NCBI GenBank assembly: GCA_018806915.1
Contig: JAGKQI010000040.1
Location: forward strand, 806,001-870,000
DNA from: Phytophthora colocasiae
Lineage: Eukaryota > Oomycota > Peronosporomycetes > Peronosporales > Peronosporaceae
Reading direction: 5' to 3'
DNA: 64,000 nt
Position numbers and translations under genes: made by a program
Shown: piece by piece, positions 52,544-61,640 of the stretch
Layout of the letters: every line of letters begins with the position of its first letter
How positions within the stretch are numbered: position 1 is the first letter of the stretch
The notes under the pieces: model-generated
Told to the model about the DNA's origin: nothing
The model's input: only the letters and a program-made list of their open reading frames with translations
Databases searched by the model: none

Positions 52544-54415
52544 TGTCGCGAAGTCGGTGCAACTTTTACCGCGGTGCAGGGGCGTACAGTGAACCTGGAA
52601 GTGTGACTACCGGTAGTGATACCAGAGTCGCACAGCAAGGTGGGCGTGTGTTACCTTGTGCTGTCCTCGTAGGTTCGTTGTCTCGGTAATGAGGCCCTCG
52701 CCGGGGTCGTGAGAGTGTTGCTGAGAGTGAGGGTTCCTTGCGTAGACCGTCGGATGTCCTTCTGGTCCTCACAGGAGCGCTTGAGAGTCGAACGTTTTCC
52801 GGTGAACACTTGTGTACACCAGAGATTTCTGAAGTCAAAAGAGAAATTAATACAATGGGAAGTCCAGTAATTAGACTTCCGAGATAACCGCAATATAGAG
52901 TTCCGATATACAAATATGTAGCTGCTCTTATTCTTTCCTGGCCCTCGAGCAGTGGGCTAGTTCTCCAGGTCAACTAGGGAAATGTTCACCAGACACCTGG
53001 TCTGTCTGGTATTCCCGTAACTTTCGCGCACCACCCTCTAATATATAGAGGGAAAATAAACCAATACACTATCAGTTATATAACAGTCTACCGAGCGTCT
53101 TGAGAGCGACTGTCTAGCTCCCAAAACCTGTCCAAACGTACAATATGAAATGGGCTACCGCTAGAGACAAGACAAACGACCCAACTAGTAAATGGAATAG
53201 GTGGGTCCTCTCAGGTCTCTTCGTTACGCTGATCTCCACCTAAAGGGGCTTGATAGGTGAGAGATCACACAACTCAAAAGCTTTGTGTGGCCTAATACTT
53301 ACAAGAAGCAGCAGGCAGATAGACTTGTTTGTGACAAGGTAAATTGAACTCTGGTTACATATCTCGTATCTCTCTGTCTTCTATCTTCCATATTCTCATA
53401 TACACTTGGTCTCAGTATAACTCAGGAACTTTCACTTGGGCTCACTATGGTAGTCGGTACAGCGGATCTTGTCGAGTCGACACTTAATGATGTCATTACA
53501 GGGATGAGTGGGTTGCGTTTCACTTGATTGCGTGAGGTCGTGTTGGGTACACTTGGTTTCAGTATGGGGTGGACTTCGGAGTGTCAGAGTCTGGTATCCT
53601 GTTCATCAGGGTCTGGAATCATGTGCGTCGGAGACATGTTCATCGGAACCATGTACTCCGGAATCATGTACATCAGAGTTGTAATACCAGAGTCGTGACA
53701 CTTGGGTCTGATCCTCGGAGTCTTGTACGTCGGAGTCTATTCATCGGAAACTGGCAATGTCTGGAATATTGCTTATATAAGCCGGACACATCAGACTTGT
53801 TCACCAGAATCATGTTCGTCAGACTCATGTACGTCGGACTCATGTACGTCGGACTTCATGTACGTCGGACTCATGTACGTCAGACTTCATGGTGTGATAT
53901 CAGAGTTTCCATGCATGATACCAGAAATCCATGAGTGTTTTCAGGGTGCGGAGCACGTATGCTACAACGCACGAAGTCTAGTTGGGATATGCGCGGGGTG
54001 CGCTACGTCCGGCGCGCGATACTTGGTATCTTGTGGGCAAATTATATTCCTTGAACCATCATCGTCACACAGGACGGCAACGGGATGAGGTCTCTCAGAG
54101 ATACATTCTTCTGAGAGACTTTCTCCAACCTTTAGGCACTCATCGTCGGGGAAAGTCCGGTGATCAGACTGAGTGTTGTTGTCTTCTCGGAGTTTTGTGC
54201 ACTTTTCCGAGGAACACTTCTGATCTCTTGGGCCCCTTTGCAGTACAGGTGAAGGTTAATATATATAGCAGTTTTCTTCCACAGACCCATCATATTGTCA
54301 CACGGGACATAACCTCGTCCCACATCTCCCTTTCTCCCACAATCCAGTATATGTCCAATCACATCACAGCGTAACGTCCATATCCACTCGAAAAATCGTA
54401 ATTAGCAACGTGTCA
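52544..54415 (-). repeat. Gypsy-2 5' LTR (right copy)
   Basis: 1872 bp. In sense it starts TGACACG and ends CGCGACA. It has a TATATAAC box-like sequence (plus strand 53076-53084) and the dense TGTACGTCGGA motif cluster at 53620-53890. It is the uninterrupted reference for the Helitron insertion and the solo LTR at 1-1509. Confidence 0.92.
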
Positions 54416-54419
54416 ACGA
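54416..54419. repeat. Target site duplication of Gypsy-2, right copy
   Basis: ACGA, as at 30296-30299. Confidence 0.8.
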
Positions 54420-54873
54420 GTTCAGATCGAGAGCGGAGTTTCTCGATCTGCAACAGGGCAAGGATGATGTTCACACCTTTGCCCAGCGTGCTCGATACTT
54501 GGTATTGAACATAGTGGCCAACCCGATCGACGAGGCGACCAAGGTCGTCACGTTCATGAAGGGACTAAGAGATGGTCCCATCAAAACATATCTCTTTCGA
54601 GAGTATCCGAATACTCTCGAAGAGGCGATCAGCCATGCGATGCAAGAGGAGTTTAGCCGGCGTCAAGCTAAACTCCATGCGAACGCGCCGAAGCCGGCGC
54701 GTCCTGTTGCGAAGACGGGAGGTCCGGAACCTATGGACCTCTCGAGTGCTACGACTGCTGGTCAACAGCAGCGTAAGAACGTCAAGGTTCGATGTTACCT
54801 GTGTGGTAACATCGGTCACTATGCACACAAGTGCACAGCGGGCGGGCATTCAAAAAACGCCAAGGACCAGTAG
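54416..54873 (+). pseudogene. Gypsy-1 gag, C-terminal part
   Basis: It continues gag with FRSRAEFLDLQQGKDDVHTF, LNIVANPIDEATKVVTFMKGL and the nucleocapsid knuckle CYLCGNIGHYAHKC (a perfect CX2CX4HX4C). It ends SKNAKDQ and TAG (54871-54873). The last codons carry the slippery heptamer that shifts into protease. Confidence 0.87.
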
Positions 54874-54893
54874 GCGCAGGGCGTCCTACTGGT
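54852..54893 (+). other. -1 ribosomal frameshift signal, Gypsy-1 gag-pol
   Basis: A_AAA_AAC in the gag frame (54852-54858), a 7-nt spacer, then a 9-bp perfect stem ACCAGTAGG/CCTACTGGT with a 10-nt loop (54866-54893). The gag stop TAG lies inside the stem. The protease-pol frame is -1 to gag and reads KKRQGPVG across the site. Confidence 0.85.
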
Positions 54894-55535
54894 AATGCAG
54901 TCTCGCGTGTCGAACGCGGACACGCGACGTTGAAGGCTGCTGCCCCCAGCGAGAAGGTTTCTCGCTGCGAGATGCAAGATGACAAGCCAGGCCTTGTCAT
55001 CCTGAACGTGATGTCGAAGAGAGTGAACTCTCTTCGTGCCCTAGTGGACTCGGGCGCGCCGAACAACTTTGTTCGACAGGGAAGTCTTCGAAGGTTTGAC
55101 TTCGAAGAGGCCGACACGCCTTGCAGCGTGTTGGAGGTGCGGTTGGCAACAGGAGCCACCGTGAGGACTGAGAAGCGCGTAGTCCGTGTGCGCTTCTCTT
55201 ACAAACGAAGGACGTTTGTGGAAGACCTTGTCGTCTTGGGTCTAGACGATAAGTTCGACTTGGTATTAGGCATGCCGTGGCATGCACGGCAAGACCCGGT
55301 GATCAACTGGGAGAAGCATACGCTCGTACGCTTCAACAACACATGCGGAACAGAGAGCGATGGCCCTGTCAGTACTGCACATGCACCGGCCGGTGCATGT
55401 GAATCCCCAGTTGAGGCAGCAGCGGCCACCGCTGCCTCAGATCGCCGCCGGCGACCATCAACGACTCCGAGAGTCGTTGTAAGAAAAAATGTGTGTCGAC
55501 TCAGAAATCTGAGCCGAAGGGTCGCGGTCAAATGA
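54853..55535 (+). CDS. Gypsy-1 protease
   Basis: The open frame runs from 54831 but is probably entered by -1 frameshifting at 54852-54858. The active site is ALVDSGAPNNFV (D-S-G). DLVLGMPWHARQDPVINW is the second conserved element of retropepsin-like proteases in Ty3/Gypsy. It ends at a TGA (55533-55535), after which the frame to RT is broken. It cleaves the Gag-Pol polyprotein. Confidence 0.83.
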
Positions 55536-56500
55536 GTGATGGTCAGGTGAATGTGAATCACCTGACGCGTAAACATCTGAATGATGTTTGTCACATGAGT
55601 GATGGTCAGGTGAATTAAAAAAAAATGCGATTCACCTGAGAGAAGGTAACATACCGGTATTACCGGTATCCTTGGAGGTACTTCAAGCCTCCAAGGGTCG
55701 CGCCGACGACGTCGCGTCAACTCTGGGAGTTGCCGAAATAAATAACATTCGGGGAACCGAAAGGCGTGCGTCAGCTCTGGGAGCTGACGCCACTGGCGCG
55801 TCGCTGCTAGTTCTGGGAACTAGCGATCGTGCGTCAGCTCTGGGAGCTGACGATACGTGTACAAGCGATCACTCGCTAGCGCAGGAAGCTAGCGAGAGCA
55901 CGTCGACTCCGGGAGTCGATGATGATCCGTAGTAGCGGGTGAAGTTGCTCCATCCGTTGGAGCGGATGGAGGCGCAGAGGTTCAGGGAACTGACTGCGCG
56001 GCAGGAGGTGCTGGCGGTTGCAAACGTCCAGCACCAGAAAAAAAAATCTGCGTGCTCACGTGCAGCGGTGCTGCACGCGATGAGCGGCACACAAGCAGTG
56101 CTTGATGTGCGAGTCAGCGGAAGGAATCCGCTGACGATGGCGATAAAGTCCCGTCCAAGGTGGGATGCCTTGGACGTGGAGCGCCTGGAGCTGAGCTCCA
56201 TGGCAGACCTTCGCGGCGCTAGCTCAGGGAGCTTTGCGAGTCCCAGTCCGTGACTGTGGAGGGTGTGTCTGCAGGGCAGACACCGAGTGTCAAGGCGTTG
56301 GACGTCTTGACACGAACTGATACTGCGGTACAGTATCAGAGCGCGCGGCACCAGCTCAGTGAGCTGTGTGAGTATCAGTCCGTGACTGAGGAGGGTGTAT
56401 CTGCAGGGCAGACACCGAGTGTCGAGCCGTTGAACGTCTTGACACGTACTGGTACTGGGTTACAGTACCAGAGGATGCGGTTGGAGAATCCGCCGACGTG
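55536..56500 (+). pseudogene. Gypsy-1 protease-RT linker with hairpin repeats
   Basis: It is not in one frame. ATGAGTGATGGTCAGGTGAAT occurs twice (about 55531 and 55596). From 55710 to 55925 a unit of about 36 bp recurs: a hairpin around CTGGGA, as in GTCAGCTCTGGGAGCTGAC, with changing arms. 56250-56360 and 56372-56480 are a tandem duplication encoding EGVSAGQTPSV twice. The surrounding frames (55672-55932, 55939-56253) are acidic or mixed with no known domain. Confidence 0.65.
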
Positions 56501-58076
56501 TGCGTCGGCGTTGACCGCACTTCCAACAATGAGTTGGAAGCGCTTCGCGCGGGACTTGTACGATGAACGCATCGAACAAATTTGCATTCTCTCGGATATC
56601 GAGAGAGTGGATCGCGAAGCCGAGGAGCTGAAGCAGCTCGTCGTCGATGGCATCACTGAGGGCGATGACCCCCTCAGTGCGAAGACCAAGATGCAACCCT
56701 TCGAGGAGCAGAGTTGGGACCCGTTGAAGTTGAGTCCCTATTACGAGATTCTGCGGGAGTACAAGGATGTCCGGGAGTACAAGGATGTACTCCCGGACGA
56801 GATTCCTTCGGAGATTCCGAAGGACAAGGGCGTACAGCACGAGATTGATCTCGTGCCGGGCACGAAGTACTGTCCCGCGTGAACAAGTTCAAGCGATCGA
56901 CGACTTCTTTGAAAGTCGTCGTCTTGCAGGTCAAGTGCGGGAATCGAAGTCCCCGCACAGTGCCCCAACGTTCTGTGTTAAGAAACCACAGGGCGGCTGG
57001 CGCATCGTTCATGCGTACAACAAGTTGAACGATGCGACGATACCGGCGCAGACGCCGATACCGCGAAAAGATGTAATCATCGATTCGATAGCACTATCTT
57101 CAGCGCTCTAGATCTGCGTGATGGATTCTACCAAATCCTCATGCGTGAGAGGGACATCCCTCTCACAGCGGTAAGCACTCCAAGCGGTATGCTTTGGGAG
57201 TGGCTCGTCATGCCACAGGAGCTTAAGAACGCCCCTGCGACGTTCAATAGATGCGTGACACATCTATTGCGCTCGGTGCGCGACTTCGCACCGAGTTACT
57301 TCGACGACGTGTTCGTCCACAGCCGGGCTGTGAACGGGAAGACGGACATTGAGATGCACAAGGTGCATCTCCGGAAGCTGCTTGAGCTTATGAGGAAACA
57401 TAAGCTCTATGCGAACCTGAAGAAGTGTATCTTCGGGGCGAGCGAGATACCCGTGCTGGGGTGTCTCGTGGGGAAACACGGCGTGCGCCCTGACCCAGAG
57501 AAGGTCAGAGTGATCAATGAATGGCCCACGCCATCCAATGTGAAGGTACTGAGGCAGTTCCTTGGGCTTGCCACGTACTTGTGCAAGTACGTGGACAACT
57601 ATGCGGGCAAGATTCGCCCGTTGTCACAGCTTCTTAAGAAAGAAGCTGAGTGGATTTGGACGACCGAGTGCGAGGAGGCATTCGGTGCAGTCAAGCAGGG
57701 CTTGACTGAAGCGCCGATCTTGGCCGTGGCGGACCAAGATCGTCCATTCCACGTAGTGTGCGATGCATCCGCCTTTGCAATCGGATGTGCATTGACGCAA
57801 CTCGATCACGAAGGGCGTGATCGTGTAGTCTACTATCAATCGCGTCAGCTGAAGCCAGCTGAGCGTAACTATCCCGTACATGACAAGGAGCTCCTTGCCA
57901 TGAAGTATGCACTCGCAAAGTTCCGCGTGTATCTACTTGGGAGTATGGTCTATACAGACCACGCATCATTGCGTACGGCGGTTAAGTCGCCGCACATCTC
58001 GCAACCTATGGCGAGATGGTTGTCCTTCTTCGCGGAGTACAACTTCCGGAGTACAAACCCGGAAGACTCAATGTAG
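56500..58076 (+). pseudogene. Gypsy-1 RT and RNase H
   Basis: Three frames. The first ends with EIDLVPGTKYCPA (56882). A small deletion there shifts to PREQVQAIDDFFESRRLAGQ, SAPTFCVKKPQGGWRIVHAYNKLND and ends at 57111. A second deletion near 57085 shifts to STIFSALDLRDGFYQILM (Asp), MPQELKNAPATFNRC, APSYFDDVFVHSR (catalytic DD), then the RNase H part with DQDRPFHVVCDASAFAIGCALTQ (cut motif FHVVCDASAFAIG), VYYQSRQLKPAERNYPVHDKE and VYTDHASLRTA. The frame is lost again near 58050. The enzyme is unmistakable but disabled. Confidence 0.87.
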
Positions 58077-59446
58077 TGGTCGACGAGTTATCGCGTCGAT
58101 CTGACTACGCGAAGACGGTCGACGCCAACGCAGTTGGCGTCGTGAGGACAAGTGTGCCGTCGTCAACGTTGATTGACGACGTGAAGAACGCGTATACAAG
58201 GGATGCAGACGCGAAGGGGCTGCTGGAGTTCCTCGCAGCACCTTCCGACGTGGCACGTCGGAAGCTAACCCCTCATCTTCGAGCTCGTGTACACCGCTAT
58301 CGTGTACACGAAGGCCTACTGTTGTACAGTGCAGTAGACGACAATGCGGATCGCATTGTCGTTCCGAATGATCACGACCTCCGGTTGAGGATCATGTTCG
58401 AGTATCACGATGCCCCCACGGCATGGCATCCGGGTCGTGAGAAGACGTACACTCTTCTCACGCGTGACTTCTACTGGCACCACCAGTACAAGTGGGTTCG
58501 CAAGCACGTACGTACTTGCGAGGTTTGTCAACGCGTGAAGCCTGCGCAGTTCTCGCAGGCTCCTCTTCAATCGCTACCGACTCCGTCGGAGTGTTGGCAG
58601 TCCATGTCCATGGTCTTTGTCTTCGGTCTTCCGCCTGCCAGCAAGCGGAGGACGGGCATCGTTGTCTTTGTGGACAGATTCAGCAAGATGGTTCATCTTG
58701 CTACCGTCCCGGCTTCTGTTACAGCCGCGCAGACTGCGCGACTGTTTGTTGACATGGTGTTCAAACACCATGGCATGCCGCTCGACATTGTGTCGGACCG
58801 TGATCCACGCTTCACAGCCCGGTTCTGGCAAGAAGTGTTTACACTTCTTGGTTCACGATTGTCAATGTCGACTGCGGGTCATCCGCAGCCGGACGGACAG
58901 ACCGAACGTGTGAACCGTGTACTGGGTGACACGTTGAAGAGCTACGCTCACTCGTTCCCGCACTGGAGCGAGTGCTTGCCGATGGCAGAGTTTGCCATCA
59001 ATAACTCGGTGCATGCCTCGACAGGTCATACACCGTTCTACGTGAATGCCATGAGTCATCCACGATTGCCGAGCATGCTTGGTGGGGTAGTTTCCTCCTT
59101 AAGTGGGGGAGGATCTACGGTTGCGTCCGAACAACCGCAGAATGCAACTGATAGCAGCACACTATCAGCTGCGGTGACGCGTGCGACGTCTCGTTCTAGC
59201 AGGAACGAGCGCGCGATGGATGTGCCGGGCACACACATGAGAGATGATAGCGAGCAGGCAGGGCCTGCTGCTGACAAAGGCGACAAGCTGATAGGAGTCA
59301 GCTCGAGTGCGCTAGACTTTGTCCAGCGAAGACAAGCCGTCATACGGTTTGTCCAGGATGCTATCGCAGCTTCTGTCGATCGACAGAAGCTGAACGCTGA
59401 TACTGTTGGTAGAGGCAACACAATGAATTCGAAAAGGGTTCATTAG
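58016..59446 (+). pseudogene. Gypsy-1 integrase
   Basis: It starts with the end of RNase H (EYKPGRLNVVVDELSRRSDY). Zinc finger: HPGREKTYTLL and CEVCQRVK. Core: SMVFVFGLPP stands where Ty3/Gypsy elements have S-M-D-F, so the first catalytic Asp is Val here. The second Asp (DIVSDRDPRF) and the Glu (DGQTERVNRVL) are present. A single-base frameshift at about 59418-59423 (GRGNT to NEFEKGSL) separates it from the C-terminal part. Even with frames ignored it should not integrate DNA. Confidence 0.87.
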
Positions 59447-60138
59447 TTTTGTTAGCTACACAAAACCTACCAAGACATGCAGTGTCTGACTTTGGAGCAA
59501 GCTTGCTTGCTCCAAGATTCATTGGGCCGTTCAAAGTACTTGAACAGCACGGCAACGCGTACCGGCTGGGCATACCGTCCAGCATGAGGTTCCACCCGAC
59601 CTTCTACGTCGGGCGGTTGAAGCCGTACGTGCAGCACGGACTACCTAGGGTTGGTAGTCCGACTGAGGAGTGCGAGAGGCCTGGAAGGCCTTCTCGAGAC
59701 CGTCGACACGGTCGATCAACCGTTTCACTCTCGTCCCAAGGCCGGACGAGAGGTTCGAGGCAGTCTGAGCTGCCTCGCAGACCTCAGCACGGAGTACACG
59801 AACCTCCTGCTTCAGAGCAGCTATCTCAGCGCTCTGTGGCTGCTCCAGCGCAGCAACTCGATCGTGCAGGGCACGATCGTCATGGTCATAGCGTTGACCA
59901 TGCGGAGGGAGTGTTCCCACCCCCTCCGCCGCCGTTGCGCGACGCGCGTGGAGCGATCCGCTGGATTGTGGAGCGGATCGGGGCTCATAAGAGAACGAAC
60001 TCTCAAGGGGTTCGTTTTCGTATTCGTTGGAGAGGATTTCCACCCCGTCGAGATACATGGGAGCCGCGGAACGTCCTGAGAGAGGACGTTCCGGAAATGG
60101 TGAGGGCGTACGAAGCCCACCATAACTTGCAGGGGTAA
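59424..60138 (+). pseudogene. Gypsy-1 integrase C-terminal part and chromodomain
   Basis: ATQNLPRHAVSDFGAS, LAPRFIGPFKVLEQHGNAYRL (GPF region) and FHPTFYVGRLKPYVQ are standard. A disordered, Arg/Ser/Pro-rich linker of about 110 residues follows. At the end is FRIRWRGFPPRRDTWEPRNVL and PEMVRAYEAHH, a chromodomain-like fold. The linker overlaps a long antisense ORF (59645-60697). Confidence 0.82.
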
Positions 60139-60697
60139 GCCCTGCACGAGGAGTGCTGCGGTCAGCCACAGCACTCGGATCTCCGCGTGGCTCGAGACGA
60201 CCACGAAGCTCCTTGATGTGATCGGGTAGACGGACGACCGTGTACCCCAGGAGATCACTTCCAGAGAGGCGTGTTGCCAAGCGTTGGCAACACGGGCAGA
60301 GTGTGCCAAAGGGAACGGCACATACGATCCCCGCTTCCATGGACAGATCATGGAGGCTTTCACACCACGAGTGGTGTAAGTGTAGTAGCGATCTCGAGCT
60401 GCAGCAACGCGCTCGAGATACGCCAGCAGGGTGTTTGATCCCTGCTAGCGAAGAAGAAAAAGCAAGCGAAGAAGAAGTCTTCTTCGCTTGCTTCTCCTTG
60501 TGGAGAGCATGGTAGACGGTGACAGAGAGCTTCTCTGTCGAATCGCTGGAAGCAGCAGTGCTAGTAGGTTGTTGTTCCTGCTGCAGAAGCAGCAGGTGAG
60601 GCTTGCGCGTCCGCAGAAGCGGACGGAGACGTGGGCGTTGGCGAGTCCATTGCGAAATGAACTCGGATTTCTCTCGGGAACTTGACGATCTTGTCAA
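59645..60697 (-). CDS. Antisense ORF of Gypsy-1, 350 aa with coiled coil
   Basis: Open for 350 codons from an ATG at 60697, 55 nt inside the 3' LTR, antisense to pol and overlapping its last 500 nt. Its C-terminal third has clear heptads (DRVAALEQPQSAEIAALKQE then VRVLRAEVCEAAQ, IDRVDGLEKAF), a coiled coil. The pol frame opposite is low-complexity there. The middle has CPCCQRL. I know no family. The region is full of hairpins, so the two strands resemble each other and long open antisense frames could arise by that alone. Confidence 0.45.
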   Translation of the reverse strand: MTRSSSSREKSEFISQWTRQRPRLRPLLRTRKPHLLLLQQEQQPTSTAASSDSTEKLSVTVYHALHKEKQAKKTSSSLAFSSSLAGIKHPAGVSRARCCSSRSLLHLHHSWCESLHDLSMEAGIVCAVPFGTLCPCCQRLATRLSGSDLLGYTVVRLPDHIKELRGRLEPRGDPSAVADRSTPRAGLTPASYGGLRTPSPFPERPLSGRSAAPMYLDGVEILSNEYENEPLESSFSYEPRSAPQSSGSLHARRATAAEGVGTLPPHGQRYDHDDRALHDRVAALEQPQSAEIAALKQEVRVLRAEVCEAAQTASNLSSGLGTRVKRLIDRVDGLEKAFQASRTPQSDYQP

Positions 60698-60738
60698 GTT
60701 CTGTTGATTGACGTGTCGAGACCGATACGTCGAATCTT

Positions 60739-60751
60739 AACGGGGGGATGG
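60739..60751 (+). other. Polypurine tract of Gypsy-1
   Basis: AACGGGGGGATGG directly before the LTR start TGTAATG. Confidence 0.85.
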
Positions 60752-61200
60752 TGTAATGTACAAGTGGTTGTACCACTTGTAACTCTAACAGTTAGGATAA
60801 TTGTTAGAGGTTGGAAATGGACCTCAGACCTTGGTGTGCTGTACACACCAATGGCTACATGAGCGGACCACATTATTGGGTGGTTCGTGTGCATTTGTGC
60901 ATATTATTGGTAGAAAGTAACGGATTTCTACCAATCACTGAGCAGAGTTTCTGCCAACCACACGTTGGCAAACCCTTTAGAAATAGATAACAAACAGTTT
61001 TAGGAGGTCCATAATTGGCTTGTGCCAAATTCAATAACAGTTCTCATTTACGGTATTTTGCAGTTTAATTTAGTTATATTTGATTTAATTATACTTATTT
61101 AAATAAGTATACTTAAATTAAGTCTATTCTAATTGCACGCTTCCTCATACACGTAAGCGCACGTGTACGCCATCTAATAGGTCTAGGTAGACCCATTACA
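60752..61200 (+). repeat. Gypsy-1 3' LTR
   Basis: 449 bp, TGTAATG...CATTACA. See 29269-29717. Confidence 0.92.
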
Positions 61201-61640
61201 CTACTCCAGTATTCTGGAGCTTCAGAGATACTTTGAAGCAATTATTTTCGCCACACTTGATCGAACGCCACGTCTTGCAAAACCCCATAAAATCTACTGC
61301 CACCAACCTCACATCCATAGCTTCACGAAATCCCATCACAATCAATTCTGGATCCACGCAAAGTCACATGTCGACGAGAACTGGTTGGACCTTAGAATGC
61401 GTTCTCTGAAATCCCAGGCTGAAGCACACTATTTCAGACGTTGCATTCCTAAAATTCCTGGAAGGCGCATCGACCTTGATACCGGGAAAACGCTGCACAG
61501 TCTACATTCTGAGATGGCCGCCCCTAGCCTGTTGGTGGGAACGTCGCGTTCTCATCTGAAACTCTTGACTCGATAATCCAATTGAGGAATGTGTCGGCGG
61601 GCGCCATCTCATGTCGCATAGCACTTGGTAGACTTCGTTC
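61201..61640. other. Unassigned stretch right of Gypsy-1
   Basis: No domain recognised in either strand. A 63-codon frame (61385-61576) has no support. Isolated TCTGAAA motifs suggest it derives from the Gypsy-2/3 group, perhaps a strongly decayed antisense ORF or gag end. Confidence 0.3.

Larger units (their letters stand above)
30300..54415 (-). mobile_element. Gypsy-2, giant Ty3/Gypsy element with antisense ORF and dual RNase H
   Basis: Flanked by ACGA on both sides (30296-30299 and 54416-54419). The ends are TGTCG...GTGTCA on the plus strand. LTRs: 52544-54415 (5' in sense) and 30300-31398 plus 37995-38775 (3' in sense, split by a Helitron). Without the Helitron the element is about 17.5 kb. 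In sense order (minus strand): LTR, PBS, gag (1414 codons), protease, RT, degenerate RNase H, second RNase H, integrase, chromodomain, then an antisense ORF of 1095 codons on the plus strand, PPT, LTR. Gag and the antisense ORF are intact. Pol has one frameshifting deletion near 44937. Confidence 0.9.
29269..61200 (+). mobile_element. Gypsy-1, Ty3/Gypsy element with 449-bp LTRs, split by Gypsy-2
   Basis: Order on the plus strand: LTR, PBS, gag, protease, RT, RNase H, integrase, chromodomain, polypurine tract, LTR. The two LTRs differ at 3 places plus 2 at the outer edge. Gag is interrupted by Gypsy-2 (30300-54415); without it the element would be about 7.8 kb. The flanks (CGGGG before, CTACT after) do not show a target duplication. 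The coding strand is unusually rich in short perfect hairpins. Lesions: a stop in gag, a stop after protease, several pol frameshifts, and loss of the first integrase Asp. Confidence 0.9.

Noticed and set aside
53800..53890. Regular short repeats resembling a CRISPR array (CATGTACGTCGGACT units)
   Set aside because: Units of about 15-18 bp without unique spacers, in a eukaryotic LTR; they are the dispersed family motif.
29269..61200. Paradox that the host Gypsy-1 LTRs are as similar as those of the nested, younger Gypsy-2
   Set aside because: Differences are few in both (5 in 449 against roughly 1-1.5% by eye outside the odd block), so the contrast is within counting error.
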